A DNA stretch of 64,000 nt from CAZMXP01 sp964570285 (GTDB taxonomy: Bacteria; Planctomycetota; PLA2), in the NCBI GenBank assembly GCA_964570285.1, contig CAZMXP010000007.1, forward strand, positions 39,870 through 103,869. Reading direction: 5' to 3'. This document shows positions 24,310 through 32,930 of the stretch, piece by piece (positions within the stretch are counted from its first letter, which is position 1; every line of letters starts with the position of its first letter). Made by a program: the position numbers and the translations under genes. The notes below the pieces were generated by a model, which searched no databases, had not been told where the DNA came from, and saw nothing but the letters and a program-made list of their open reading frames with translations.

Positions 24310-26387
24310 CCTTGCGCGATGCCCCCCGACATCAGCGCAAGGCTCCTCGCCCGCATCGGGTAGGCCTCCTCGCCCCAGACGGGCGCCTGCGCGGGGTCCT
24401 GGAAGTCTCCCGGAGGCTCCACCGCAGTATCGACGACGACGCGCCACTCGCGCATGCCGTGGCGGTCGGGCGGGAGCCGGTAGGGCCGCTCCTCGTCCAG
24501 CAGGTTCACGAGCAAGAGCAGGTCGGCTGTCTCGTCCGGCGCGCCGCTGAGTTGGGGGTCGCCGGAGAGCACGTAGGCGAAGGTGCCCGCGTCGCGGTCC
24601 CAGTCGAGCCTCCGGCCGTCGGGCGCGTACCAGAGCACGTCCGCCCCCCCGGGCCCCCCCGCACTGCCCGTGAGGAAGGTCTTCCGGCGCAGCAGTGGCG
24701 TCGATGCGCGGAAGCGCAGCAGGCCTCGCACGAAGCGGTGGAACGCGGCGTCGGTCTCGAGGCCCTGCCAGTCCACCCACGAGACGGCGTTGTCCTGGCA
24801 ATAGGCGTTGTTGTTGCCTTGTTGCGTGCGGCCGAGTTCGTCGCCGCCGAGCAGCATCGGCACCCCTTGCGAGAGCAGAAGCGAGGCCATCAGGTTGCGC
24901 CGGGCGCGGTCGCGGGCGCGGCGGACCTCGGGACTCGCATCGCCGCCTTCGATCGTGCCGTGGGCGTTCGAGATCTCGTGCGCGAAGCCGTCGCGGCCGC
25001 CCTCGCCGTTGGCGTCGTTGCGGCGGCGCGCGTAGGAGACGCAATCGAGCAGCGTGAAGCCGTCGTGCGACGTCACGAAGTTGATGCCGCGGCCGGGGCC
25101 CTGGGCGAAGAGGTCGGAGCTTCCGCAGAGGCGCGTCGCGAGCGCGCCGGCCGCCCGGGCGGCGCCGCCCTTCGCGCCCGTGAGCCACGCGCGGCGGACA
25201 TCATCGCGGAAGCGGTCGTTCCAGACCGCCCAGCGCGGGCCGCCGGGCCAGCGCTCGACGAGGTGCGCGCCGGTCGCGTCCCACGGCTCGGCGATGAGGC
25301 GGCGCCCCTTGAGCCAGGGGTCGGTCTCGATCTCGCGGATCAGCGGCGGGTCGACGGTCAGCGCGCCCCTCTCGTCGCGGCAGAGGATCGCGGCGAGGTC
25401 GAAGCGGAAGCCGTCGGCGCCGAGCGCGTGCGCCCACCAGCGCATCGCGTGGCGGATCAGCGCGCGCACGGTCGGGTGCTGCGCGCGCACCGTGTTGCCG
25501 CAGCCCGAGTGGTTCGCGTAGGCGCCCGACGACGGGTCGCGCAGGTAGTAGAGCCGGTCGTCGAGCCCGCGCAGCGAGAGCGTGGGCCCGTTCGCGTCGA
25601 GTTCGGCGGTGTGGTTGAAGACGAGGTCGACGATCACCTCGAGCCCCGCCGCGTGGAACGCCTCCACCATCGCGCGGAACTCCTCCTGCGGCCCTTCCGG
25701 TCGCGCGGCCGCCGCGGCCGACGCGTAGCGCCGGTTCGGGGGGAACCACGCGACGGGCGAGTAGCCCCAGAAGTTGAACAGGTTCGCCCCGACGCGCGTC
25801 TCGGTCTCGTCGAACTCGTGCACCGGGAGCAACTCGACCGCCGTCACTCCGAGGTCGGCGAGATAGCGCGCCTTCTCCGCGAGGCCGCGGTAGCTGCCCG
25901 GCGCGGCGACCCCCGAACTCGGGTCGCGCGTGAAGCCGCGCACGTGCAACTCGTAGAGCACGCTGTCGCTCCACGGGCGCAGCGGCGGCGCCGCCAGGCG
26001 CGGCGGCGGCGCGACGACGACGCTCTTGAACTCCGCGTGGCGGTTGCGCTCGGCGAACGGCACGCGCGCGCGCGCCGGCCCGTCGCGGCCGAACCGCTCC
26101 GGCCCCGAGACGGCGAGCGCCCACGGGTCGAGCAGCGGGCGATCGGGGTCGATCGCCCAGAGGTAGTGCTGGCCTGCGCCGACCCCCGGCACGAGGATCT
26201 CCCACACGTCGCCGCAGCGGTCGCGCCCTGGGTCGAGCGCGATCGCGCGGCCCGGCCTTGTCGCGCGCGCGCTCTCGTAGAGCAGCAGCGAGAGCCCCTG
26301 GGGCGCCAGCGCGAGTGTGCGGAAGAGCGTGCCCTCCGCGCCGACCAGCGGCGAGAGCGGCGGGAGCGTTGCGGCGGGGGAGGGCAT
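24306..26387 (-). CDS. glgX: Glycogen debranching enzyme GlgX-like
   Basis: A 693-residue GH13 enzyme of the isoamylase/GlgX group, which hydrolyses alpha-1,6 branches in glycogen. A CBM48-like N-terminal domain (about 1-130) precedes the barrel: VELLPVHEFDE (about 190), EVIVDLVFNHTAE (about 255), the nucleophile segment ADGFRFDLAAIL (about 325), the acid in RRLIAEPWDATGAH (about 365) and the third carboxylate in NFVTSHDGFTLLDCVSYARR (about 435). All three catalytic residues are in place. The ATG directly follows the stop of the transglutaminase-like gene (TAGATG). The neighbour with a transglutaminase fold has no obvious link to glycogen. Confidence 0.92.
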   Translation of the reverse strand: MPSPAATLPPLSPLVGAEGTLFRTLALAPQGLSLLLYESARATRPGRAIALDPGRDRCGDVWEILVPGVGAGQHYLWAIDPDRPLLDPWALAVSGPERFGRDGPARARVPFAERNRHAEFKSVVVAPPPRLAAPPLRPWSDSVLYELHVRGFTRDPSSGVAAPGSYRGLAEKARYLADLGVTAVELLPVHEFDETETRVGANLFNFWGYSPVAWFPPNRRYASAAAAARPEGPQEEFRAMVEAFHAAGLEVIVDLVFNHTAELDANGPTLSLRGLDDRLYYLRDPSSGAYANHSGCGNTVRAQHPTVRALIRHAMRWWAHALGADGFRFDLAAILCRDERGALTVDPPLIREIETDPWLKGRRLIAEPWDATGAHLVERWPGGPRWAVWNDRFRDDVRRAWLTGAKGGAARAAGALATRLCGSSDLFAQGPGRGINFVTSHDGFTLLDCVSYARRRNDANGEGGRDGFAHEISNAHGTIEGGDASPEVRRARDRARRNLMASLLLSQGVPMLLGGDELGRTQQGNNNAYCQDNAVSWVDWQGLETDAAFHRFVRGLLRFRASTPLLRRKTFLTGSAGGPGGADVLWYAPDGRRLDWDRDAGTFAYVLSGDPQLSGAPDETADLLLLVNLLDEERPYRLPPDRHGMREWRVVVDTAVEPPGDFQDPAQAPVWGEEAYPMRARSLALMSGGIAQG

Positions 26388-28280
26388 CTACCTGTCGAGG
26401 ATCGGCTGGAAGATTCCGGGCAGTTCCGGGGGGGGCTCGGGGGCCGAGCCCCGGCTCGGCCGCCATTGGACATGCAACAACTCGCGACCGAGGGGGACGA
26501 TCCAGTGGCGCGCGGCACCCATCTCCTGCACGACGGCGAACCGGCCTCCGAAGCGCGCGGGCTCGAAGCCCCCGTAGCCGCGCTGTTCGAGCATCTCGGC
26601 GGTGCGGTAGCCGTGGTCGGGCTCCAGCATCGCGCTGAGGCGACCCTCCGGCGTGCGCACGCTGGCCCCGTGGCGCGTGTAGCTGGCCTTCCACCCCTCC
26701 GGCAGCGGGGCGAAGCGGATGCCGCAGTAGACGACCGGGTCGAGGCCCTCGCCGCCGTCCTCGCCGGTGAAGTCGAGGGTGCCGTCGTCGAACTCGGCGC
26801 GCCGGATCGCGATCGTCGTGCGCTCCGCGTAGAGGCGCGCGGGATCCATCGTCGGGTCGTCGGGCCGCCCGCAGAAGATGTAGCGCGCGCGCGTGCCGAT
26901 CTCGTTGGTCGTCGGGTCGGCGCCGATCCACTTCCCGACCCAGATCTCGCACCACGCGTGCGCCCCCCAGTCGCTGCCGATGTTGACGAAGCCGCTGCAG
27001 CGCCGCGCCGGGATGCCGGCGGCGCGGCAGAGCGCCGTGAAGAGCAGCGCGTGCTCGGAGCAGTCGCCGACGCCGCTGCGCAGCGTCTCCTTCGCCGTCG
27101 GGTCGGGGATGTCGGGCGAGGCCTTCCTCAGCCTCGTGAAGACGAAGTCGGCGATCGCGGCGGCGGCCTTTCGCGCGTCGCTCTCCCCCCCGACGATGCG
27201 CCGCGCCGCGGCCACGACCTCGGGGTCCGCGGTCTCCATCAGCGTAGTCGCCTTGAGGTCGTCGGCGAAGCCGTCGGGCGCGATCGGCAGCGACGTCGTC
27301 GCGAGGGGATCGTCGTGGCAGAGCAGGCGCAGGCGCACGGCCCCCTCCCCGCCGCCGGGCAGGACTTCCGTGAACGGGTTCTGGGGGATCCTCGGCGGCA
27401 GCACCGTCTCGTCGGTGCGCACCGTCACGTCCACCTCGAGGCTTCGGGCCGTGAAGAGCCGGGGCAGGTCCACGTCGCTCGCCAGCGTGATGCTGAACGC
27501 GGCCGGCGCGCCGCGCAGGTCCTCCTCCGAGAGGTCGTCGTTGCGGCGCAGCACGGTGTCGCCGTTGCGCTGCCGCACGACCGACCCGTCGTCGGCGAAC
27601 CACCACAGAAGGTCGGAGCCGCGCACGCTCTCGATCACCTTCAGGCCCGGCCCTTCCGCGTCGGGGCCGACGACGGCGAGTTGCGACTCGACGAGCCGCC
27701 TCCCCTCCGGGTCGAGCAGCGGGTAGGTGTAGCGCTGGCCGGCCACCGCCGTGCCCGCGCGGATGTGCGGTCCGAGGAAGCACTCCGCGTCGACGTAGGC
27801 GGGACCCGGCGTGTCGAACTCGTACGCCTTGCGGCTCTCGCCCTTCTCGTCGACGACCGCATAGCCCGTCGCCGTGCGCCGCACGGTCTCGCGGTCCACG
27901 CGCGACGGCAGCGTCGTGACGCTCTCCATCGCGAGCAGCTCGCCCTCCGCCGTGCGCAGCGTCGTCGCGACGGTACGCGACTCGAAGACGTCGCGCGTGC
28001 CGCCCATCATGCGCGCCGTGCGGTTGCGGAAGGTCGTCACGTCCTTGACGACGCGCCGCCCTTCGTGGTCGGTCCAGCTCCAGACGACGTCGATCGTGCC
28101 GGCGCGACGGTCGCTGAGCAGGTGCTCGTACCGCCGGTGGGCGATGAACTCCGAGGGGGCTGCGGGGGCCGCGGGGGCCGGCGCCGCGGGGAGCGTCCGC
28201 TCGCGTGCCGGCAGCAGCAGCGCGCCGAACACCAGCAGCCCGAGCGCGGCGGTCGCGACGAGGAGGCGGGTGCGCGGCAC
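26388..28280 (-). CDS. Membrane-anchored transglutaminase-like protein
   Basis: A 630-residue protein with a GTG start and an N-terminal anchor (LLVATAALGLLVFGALLL). The papain-like transglutaminase core is at about 405-470: SGVGDCSEHALLFTALCRAA carries the catalytic Cys, GAHAWCEIWVGKWIGADPTT the catalytic His and Asp. The preceding 350 residues are beta-rich and without recognised domains. In environmental bacteria such proteins are usually periplasmic proteases or crosslinkers. First gene of the run with glgX; its start is 19 nt from the stop of the flavin reductase gene upstream. Confidence 0.82.
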   Translation of the reverse strand: MPRTRLLVATAALGLLVFGALLLPARERTLPAAPAPAAPAAPSEFIAHRRYEHLLSDRRAGTIDVVWSWTDHEGRRVVKDVTTFRNRTARMMGGTRDVFESRTVATTLRTAEGELLAMESVTTLPSRVDRETVRRTATGYAVVDEKGESRKAYEFDTPGPAYVDAECFLGPHIRAGTAVAGQRYTYPLLDPEGRRLVESQLAVVGPDAEGPGLKVIESVRGSDLLWWFADDGSVVRQRNGDTVLRRNDDLSEEDLRGAPAAFSITLASDVDLPRLFTARSLEVDVTVRTDETVLPPRIPQNPFTEVLPGGGEGAVRLRLLCHDDPLATTSLPIAPDGFADDLKATTLMETADPEVVAAARRIVGGESDARKAAAAIADFVFTRLRKASPDIPDPTAKETLRSGVGDCSEHALLFTALCRAAGIPARRCSGFVNIGSDWGAHAWCEIWVGKWIGADPTTNEIGTRARYIFCGRPDDPTMDPARLYAERTTIAIRRAEFDDGTLDFTGEDGGEGLDPVVYCGIRFAPLPEGWKASYTRHGASVRTPEGRLSAMLEPDHGYRTAEMLEQRGYGGFEPARFGGRFAVVQEMGAARHWIVPLGRELLHVQWRPSRGSAPEPPPELPGIFQPILDR

Positions 28281-28299
28281 CGTGGGATTCTAACGCGGG

Positions 28300-29616
28300 C
28301 TATTCGAGGTCGGGGGGCGTGACTTTCTCGATCCAGGCGGAATAGTCGCCTTCGTAGCCGACCGCGCGCTGGCGCGCCTCCACCCTCGCGAGGATCTCCC
28401 TGACCTTCGCGGGGGGCAGCGGCGCCCTCTTCTGGAGGTGCCCCTGCACGAGGCCCGCGGCGGCGGCCCCCGCGGCCCCCCCGAAATAGTTCTCCTGCAG
28501 GTAGGCCGCCACCTTCTGGGCGTGCAGCAGCGAGGCGCGGATGTTGCCCTGCCCCGTCACGACGTTGCCGACTCCGAAGATGCCGCGGCCCGCGTCGTAG
28601 ATGCCGTTGTCCCAGTCCTTGAACGCGTAGGTCTCGCCCTTCATGTCGATGCCGGCGACCGGCTCCGGGATCGAGCCGATCGACCCGATGACGAGGTCGG
28701 TGCGCACCACCTGCTCGCTGCCGGGAATCGGGTCGGCCTTGCGCCCGTCGACCTTCGTGCGGACGACCTTGACGCCGCGCACGCGCCCCTTCTCGATGAC
28801 GAGTTCGAGCGGGAGCGTGGTGTCCTGCACGCGGAAGAGGTACTTCTCCTGCGCGCGGCTGAGCAGCTTGCGGCGGGCCGCGATCGTCTTCTCCTTCTGC
28901 TCGTTGGTCGCGCCGGGCTGGAACTGCGCGAGCGGCATGTCGTCGGTGCGGCGGCGGTAGAGCAGGAGGCAGCCCTGCACGCCGAGTTCGCGCGGGTCGG
29001 CGATGCCGTTCGCGGCGCACGCCTCGGGGATGCCCTTCTTCTCGAGGTCGAGCATCGGGACCTCGATGCCGCGCGCGCGCAGCGCGCGGTCGTAGCTCTC
29101 GAGCTGGCAGACCTTCACGACGTCGATCGACGCGAGGCCGCCGCCGAAGACGACGGCGCCGTCGGGGATCTCGAACGGCCGGCCGCCGAAGGCCTTCTCG
29201 TTCTTGTGGTTGAACCAGTAGATCAGCGGGTTCTGGTATTCGAGCCCCTTGCCGATCACGTCGTCCTCGCCCGGGAGGCCGAGGGGCCGGTCGCGCCACG
29301 CGCCGCTCGCGAGCAGGATCGCCGAGAGGCCCCACCGGTCGGCCAACTCGCGGAAGTCGAGGTCGGCGCCGAGCTTCGTGCGGGGGACGAAGTGCACCCG
29401 CGGCTTCGTCAGCCGCGCGTCGATGCGCTCGTACTCCTGGTGGCGCTGGTGGTTGTGCCAGCGCGGGAGGCCGTCCTCGATCTTGCCGTAGGGGCGGTCG
29501 TTCTGCTCGATCACGACGACCTCGTGCCCGTGGCCGGCGAGGATCTCCGCCGCGACCGATCCCGATACCGCGCCGCCGACGACGGCGACGACGTGCCTCG
29601 CGTTTGCGTCCTGCAT
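28300..29616 (-). CDS. FAD/NAD(P)-dependent oxidoreductase (ferredoxin-NADP reductase/glutamate synthase small-chain like)
   Basis: A 438-residue two-dinucleotide-domain flavoprotein. The FAD loop is AVVGGAVSGSVAAEIL at about residues 11-26 (GGAVSG in place of the usual GxGxxG), followed by VVVIEQND; the NAD(P) loop is VVFGGGLASIDVVKV at about 150. The C-terminal GIFGVGNVVTGQGNIRASLLHA is the flavin-binding ending seen in adrenodoxin-reductase and GltD relatives. Partner and substrate are unknown. TACACT (29623-29628) ends 6 nt before the ATG, a likely leaderless start. Repeat-rich DNA lies upstream. Confidence 0.83.
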   Translation of the reverse strand: MQDANARHVVAVVGGAVSGSVAAEILAGHGHEVVVIEQNDRPYGKIEDGLPRWHNHQRHQEYERIDARLTKPRVHFVPRTKLGADLDFRELADRWGLSAILLASGAWRDRPLGLPGEDDVIGKGLEYQNPLIYWFNHKNEKAFGGRPFEIPDGAVVFGGGLASIDVVKVCQLESYDRALRARGIEVPMLDLEKKGIPEACAANGIADPRELGVQGCLLLYRRRTDDMPLAQFQPGATNEQKEKTIAARRKLLSRAQEKYLFRVQDTTLPLELVIEKGRVRGVKVVRTKVDGRKADPIPGSEQVVRTDLVIGSIGSIPEPVAGIDMKGETYAFKDWDNGIYDAGRGIFGVGNVVTGQGNIRASLLHAQKVAAYLQENYFGGAAGAAAAGLVQGHLQKRAPLPPAKVREILARVEARQRAVGYEGDYSAWIEKVTPPDLE

Positions 29617-29622
29617 CGGGGG

Positions 29623-29628
29623 AGTGTA
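29623..29628 (-). promoter_or_regulatory. TACACT -10-like box, 6 nt before the flavin reductase ATG
   Basis: On the minus strand TACACT is followed by CCCCCG and then ATG 29616. There is no room for a ribosome-binding site. Confidence 0.5.
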
Positions 29629-29959
29629 ACTGCGGGGCGAGGCGCTCAGAAGCCCCTCGCACGCCGGAATGTGGGGGAGCCCCGAGGATCCGATCGCGCC
29701 GGATGCGTGGATCCGGGCGTCCGACAGGTGGACTCCACCGCTTGGCCGGCAGGGGCGGAGCCGGTCCGGGACGGTCGCGACCGCCCTGTACTACAAACCC
29801 GCACAGTCTTCGCCGCTTGCGCAAATCCTGACGGGGTCACCCATCGGCACGCGGAGAGGACGAAAGACAAAGGCCGGAAGAGACAAAGACCCCCTCGTGC
29901 CACGGGGACCGCACACGGCGACATCGCGCCTCTGGCCGCCGCGCACGCTGCCGATGCTC

Positions 29960-30150
29960 GAGGTTGGAAGAAGGAACCCAGGAACCTAGGAACCGAGGAG
30001 GAGGCGGTCTTGATCCATCCGAGTCCTGGGATGCTCCCACTCGCGCTCACGGGTTCCTCCCTTCCTGGGTTCCTCATCAAGTCCGATACCCTCGGTCCTG
30101 ATCGGCCAAAGGCCGTCGCAAGGGCGCGCAGCGCCCGAGGCTTGTACTAC
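29960..30150. repeat. GGAACCCAGG inverted-repeat element C (no cargo gene)
   Basis: This is element A (1100-1298) in the opposite orientation: arms at about 29960-29997 and 30050-30078, about 50 bp between them, and an outer part (30079-30150, including GGCCGTCGCAAGGGCG) that matches A and D. The surrounding 29617-30494 gap holds no credible gene; upstream of the element (29640-29950) I see only a short CGGTCGCGACCG palindrome. Confidence 0.75.
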
Positions 30151-30295
30151 TAACCCTCCAAGTCAGCGCAGCGCGTGCAGATCCTGCCCCTCGACCAAGC
30201 TTGGGAGGTGTGGGCATGCCGCTGCGGCCCCCCTCTCCAGTCGAGCGAGGGGAGCGCACGGCTCGACCGTTCTGATCCGGGCGGAGGGAACGAAA

Positions 30296-30397
30296 ACCAC
30301 GAAGGCTCGAAGACACGAAGGAGATCCCGCGACGCGGCACACGCGCGCCGCGCCGGCTCGTCTGTTCCCCTTCTCCGTGCCTTCGCGCCTTCGTGGT
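30296..30397. repeat. Inverted pair of CACGAAG repeats, second locus
   Basis: Left arm 30296-30321 and right arm 30373-30397 are near reverse complements, about 51 bp apart. Both share ACCACGAAG and CGAAG units with the pair at 6061-6175. It lies between element C and the 26-bp hairpin repeat. Confidence 0.75.
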
Positions 30398-30436
30398 CAT
30401 TGCTCAACATGACGCGTGCAGCGGCGTGCGCTCGTT

Positions 30437-30462
30437 TGGTTGCGGCGTGGAGCCGCGCTGCG
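30437..30462. repeat. 26-bp hairpin repeat, copy 2 (inverse of 974-999)
   Basis: Exact reverse complement of 974-999. It is followed 33 bp later by the promoter of the small lipoprotein gene. Confidence 0.7.
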
Positions 30463-30494
30463 TGACGTCGCACCGTGCGCGGCACGGATGTGGG

Positions 30495-30522
30495 TTGACG
30501 CCTCGTCGGCGTGCCCTATGAT
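30495..30522 (+). promoter_or_regulatory. Sigma-70-like promoter of the SHOCT lipoprotein gene
   Basis: TTGACG (30495-30500) and TATGAT (30517-30522) are spaced 16 nt. This is the best two-box housekeeping promoter seen here; the expected leader is about 36 nt before ATG 30565. Confidence 0.55.
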
Positions 30523-30564
30523 CGGTTGTCAGTCCGCATTGCAGTCGACTGCGCCCTGCCCAGA

Positions 30565-30774
30565 ATGAATCGACCCCGCACTCCCGCCCTCATCGCACTC
30601 GCCGTCGTGCTCTCCCTCGGTGGCTGCGTGGCTGCCATCGGCAACCGCGAAGGCCAGCGCGGCACCGGCACACCCGGCCAGCAGTTGATCGATCTCAAGA
30701 AGGCCCGGGACGCCGGGGCGATCACCGAGGCGGAGTATCAGACGATGAGGAGCCGCCTGATCGACGTCAAGTGA
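30565..30774 (+). CDS. Small SHOCT-domain lipoprotein
   Basis: A 69-residue protein: signal MNRPRTPALIALAVVLSLGG with lipobox Cys next (LGGC, about residue 21), then a short linker and a SHOCT-type helical pair (QQLIDLKKARDAGAITEAEY, then QTMRSRLIDVK). SHOCT domains are short oligomerisation modules at the ends of bacterial proteins. The function here is unknown. ATG 30565 is chosen because the signal peptide begins there; a longer frame to 30511 would include the -10 box. Confidence 0.75.
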   Translation: MNRPRTPALIALAVVLSLGGCVAAIGNREGQRGTGTPGQQLIDLKKARDAGAITEAEYQTMRSRLIDVK

Positions 30775-30834
30775 CGCTCGATCGCCGCCGAGCCTGCCGG
30801 CGCACCCGGCGAGGCGGGCCGGTGGGCGCAACGG

Positions 30835-31884
30835 TCACTCGGGGACGACGAAGCGCTGGAAGCGGGCCTTGTCGCCCGCCTTGCGGAAGGCCTCCTCGCC
30901 GGCGATGAGCCCCTCCTGCGCGAGGCGGTAGAGGGAGTCGTCCATCCGGTGCATGCCCTCGGCGCGGCCGCCCTGCAGCATCGATTCGATCTTGTGGGCG
31001 GCCCCCTCGCGGATCACGCTCTTGAGGGCCGTGCTCGTGAAGAGCAGTTCCGTCGCGGGGATCCGGCCCCGCTCGTCGATGCGGCGGCAGAGGATCTGGC
31101 TCAGCACCCCCTGCAGGCAGGAGGCGAGCATCGCGCGGACCTGCGACTGCTGCTCGTCGGGGAAGACTTCGACGATGCGGTCGATGGTGCGGCCGGCGCT
31201 GTTGGTGTGCAGCGTCGAGAAGACGAGCATGCCCATCTCGGCCAGCGTCAGCGCGAGGCGGATCGTCTCCTGGTCGCGCATCTCGCCGACGAGCACGAGG
31301 TCGGGATCCTGCCGCGCGGCGGAGCGGAGCGCGTCGGCGAAGCTTGCGGTGTCGCGGCCCACCTCGCGCTGCGTGAAGGTGCTCTCGCGGTCCTCGTGCA
31401 GGAACTCGATCGGGTCCTCGATCGTCACGATGTGGCGGCGGTCGCGGCCGTTGATCAGGTCGAGCAGCGCCGCGATCGTGCTCGTCTTGCCGCTTCCGGT
31501 CGGGCCGGTGACGAGCACGAGGCCGCTCCGGATGTCGGCGAAGCGCGCCGTCTCCTCGGGGATGTTGAGCTCGACGAGCGACGGGATCGCCCGCGGCACC
31601 ATCCGGAAGACCGCGCCGGTGCCGCCCTGGTGGAGGAAGACGTTGACGCGGAAGCGCGCCACCCCCGCGACCTCGTAGGCGAGGTCGGTCTCGCCGTCCG
31701 CCTCGAAGCGCGCGCGATGGCGCTCCTCGAGGACGGGCGCGACAAGCCTCGCGACATCGGGAATGTCGTCCGACATCGCCTCGAGCAGGCCGTGCACGCG
31801 CGCCTTCGGCGGGAGCCCCTGCAGCAGGTGGAGGTCGCTGCCGTCGCGGGCGGCGAGGTCGCGGAGCAGGTCGTCGATGCCCAT
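30835..31884 (-). CDS. pilT: PilT-type retraction ATPase
   Basis: A 349-residue secretion ATPase. N-terminal PAS-like domain begins MGIDDLLRDLAARDGSDLHL; Walker A is TGPTGSGKTSTIAALLD (about residue 125), the Asp box TIEDPIEFLHED (about 152), Walker B LVGEMRDQETIRLALTLAE (about 200) and the His box VFSTLHTNSAG (about 223), followed by the DEQQSQVRAMLASCLQGV pattern of PilT. It would power type IV pilus retraction. It follows a paralogue by 3 nt and closes a six-gene minus-strand run with a peptide-transport module, an unusual neighbourhood. Confidence 0.9.
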   Translation of the reverse strand: MGIDDLLRDLAARDGSDLHLLQGLPPKARVHGLLEAMSDDIPDVARLVAPVLEERHRARFEADGETDLAYEVAGVARFRVNVFLHQGGTGAVFRMVPRAIPSLVELNIPEETARFADIRSGLVLVTGPTGSGKTSTIAALLDLINGRDRRHIVTIEDPIEFLHEDRESTFTQREVGRDTASFADALRSAARQDPDLVLVGEMRDQETIRLALTLAEMGMLVFSTLHTNSAGRTIDRIVEVFPDEQQSQVRAMLASCLQGVLSQILCRRIDERGRIPATELLFTSTALKSVIREGAAHKIESMLQGGRAEGMHRMDDSLYRLAQEGLIAGEEAFRKAGDKARFQRFVVPE

Positions 31885-31887
31885 CGC

Positions 31888-32925
31888 TCAGAACCGCGCC
31901 GGGTTGTGCGCGTGGTCGCGGGCGGTCTCCACGGCGATGAGCCCGCCCTCGACCATCTCCGCGAGCCGCGCGTCGAGGTCGATCATGCCCTGCTTGCGCC
32001 CGAGCTGGAGCTGGGAGGCGATCTGGTGCGCCCGGCCGTCGCGGATCAGCTTCGCGACGGCGGGGTTCACGTGCAGGATCTCGTAGGCGGGCACGCGGCG
32101 GCCGCCCCCGGCGCGCGGCAGGAGCCGCTGCGAGACGACGGTGCGCAGCGAGGCGGCGACCATCGAGCGGATCTGGTCCTGCTCCTCGGTCGGGAAGAGG
32201 TCGATCAGGCGGTTGACGGTCGCCGCGGCGTCGGAGGTGTGCAGCGTGCCGAGCACGAGGTGGCCCGTCTCCGCGGCGACGACGGCGGTGCGGATCGCGT
32301 CGAGTCCGCGCAGTTCCGACACCAGCACGATGTCGGGATCCTCGCGCAGCGCGGCGCGCAGCGCGGCTCCGAACGAGCGCGTGTGGGGGCCCACCTGCCG
32401 CTGCGTCACGTTGCACTTCTCGCTCTTGAAGACGAACTCGATCGGATCCTCGATCGTGACGACGTGCTCGCGGCGGCTCGCGTTGATCTGCTGCAGGAGC
32501 GCCGCCAGCGTGCTCGACTTGCCGCAGCCGGCGGGCCCGGTCACGAGCACCATGCCGGTGCGGTAGTAGGTGAGCTGGTTCAGCTCCTCCGGCAGGCCGA
32601 GTTCCTCCAGCGTCGGCACGCGCTCCGGGATGCACTTGACGCTTGCCGCGAGCCCGCGCGCGGTCCGGTGCTGGTTCACGCGGAACCGCCCGAGCCCCGC
32701 CATGTCGAAGCAGAAGTCGACATCGGTGCCCGCCTCCACCCCCCCGAGCCGGCACAGTTCCCCGCAGACCGACTCGGCCTCCGCGGGGCCCATCGCACCC
32801 TCCTCGATGCGCTCGAGCACGCCCTCCACGCGCACGAAGGGCCTCACGCCGGCGCCCAGGTGGAGGTCGCTCGCGCCCCTCCCCCGGGCCCCCTCCAGCA
32901 GACCGTGGATCGTCGCCGACGCCAT
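31888..32925 (-). CDS. PilT/PilU-like ATPase, paralogue
   Basis: A 345-residue relative of the neighbouring PilT with Walker A TGPAGCGKSSTLAALLQ (about residue 130), TIEDPIEFVFKSEKCNVTQRQ in the Asp-box region (split: TIEDPIEFVF, KSEKCNVTQ), Walker B LVSELRGLDAIRTAVVAAE (about 205) and LGTLHTSDAAATVNRLIDLF as His box (about 228). In Walker B the usual Gly-Glu is Ser-Glu. It is preceded by MASATIHGLLEGARGRGASD, the same start architecture as PilT, and ends with a PilT-like LIAVETARDHAHNP tail. Pairs of PilT and PilU occur with type IV pili; no pilin or PilB is in the window. Confidence 0.87.
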   Translation of the reverse strand: MASATIHGLLEGARGRGASDLHLGAGVRPFVRVEGVLERIEEGAMGPAEAESVCGELCRLGGVEAGTDVDFCFDMAGLGRFRVNQHRTARGLAASVKCIPERVPTLEELGLPEELNQLTYYRTGMVLVTGPAGCGKSSTLAALLQQINASRREHVVTIEDPIEFVFKSEKCNVTQRQVGPHTRSFGAALRAALREDPDIVLVSELRGLDAIRTAVVAAETGHLVLGTLHTSDAAATVNRLIDLFPTEEQDQIRSMVAASLRTVVSQRLLPRAGGGRRVPAYEILHVNPAVAKLIRDGRAHQIASQLQLGRKQGMIDLDARLAEMVEGGLIAVETARDHAHNPARF

Positions 32926-32930
32926 CGCCC

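Noticed and set aside
24312..28322. 1336-codon open frame on the plus strand
   Set aside because: It runs antisense to three well-supported minus-strand genes (hypothetical, glgX, transglutaminase). Its translation is Arg/Ala/Val-rich without domains, as expected in the antisense frame of GC-rich codons.
29760..29800. CGGTCGCGACCG palindrome as a recombination or dif-like site
   Set aside because: A single 12-bp GC palindrome is expected by chance at this GC content, and it does not match the dif consensus.
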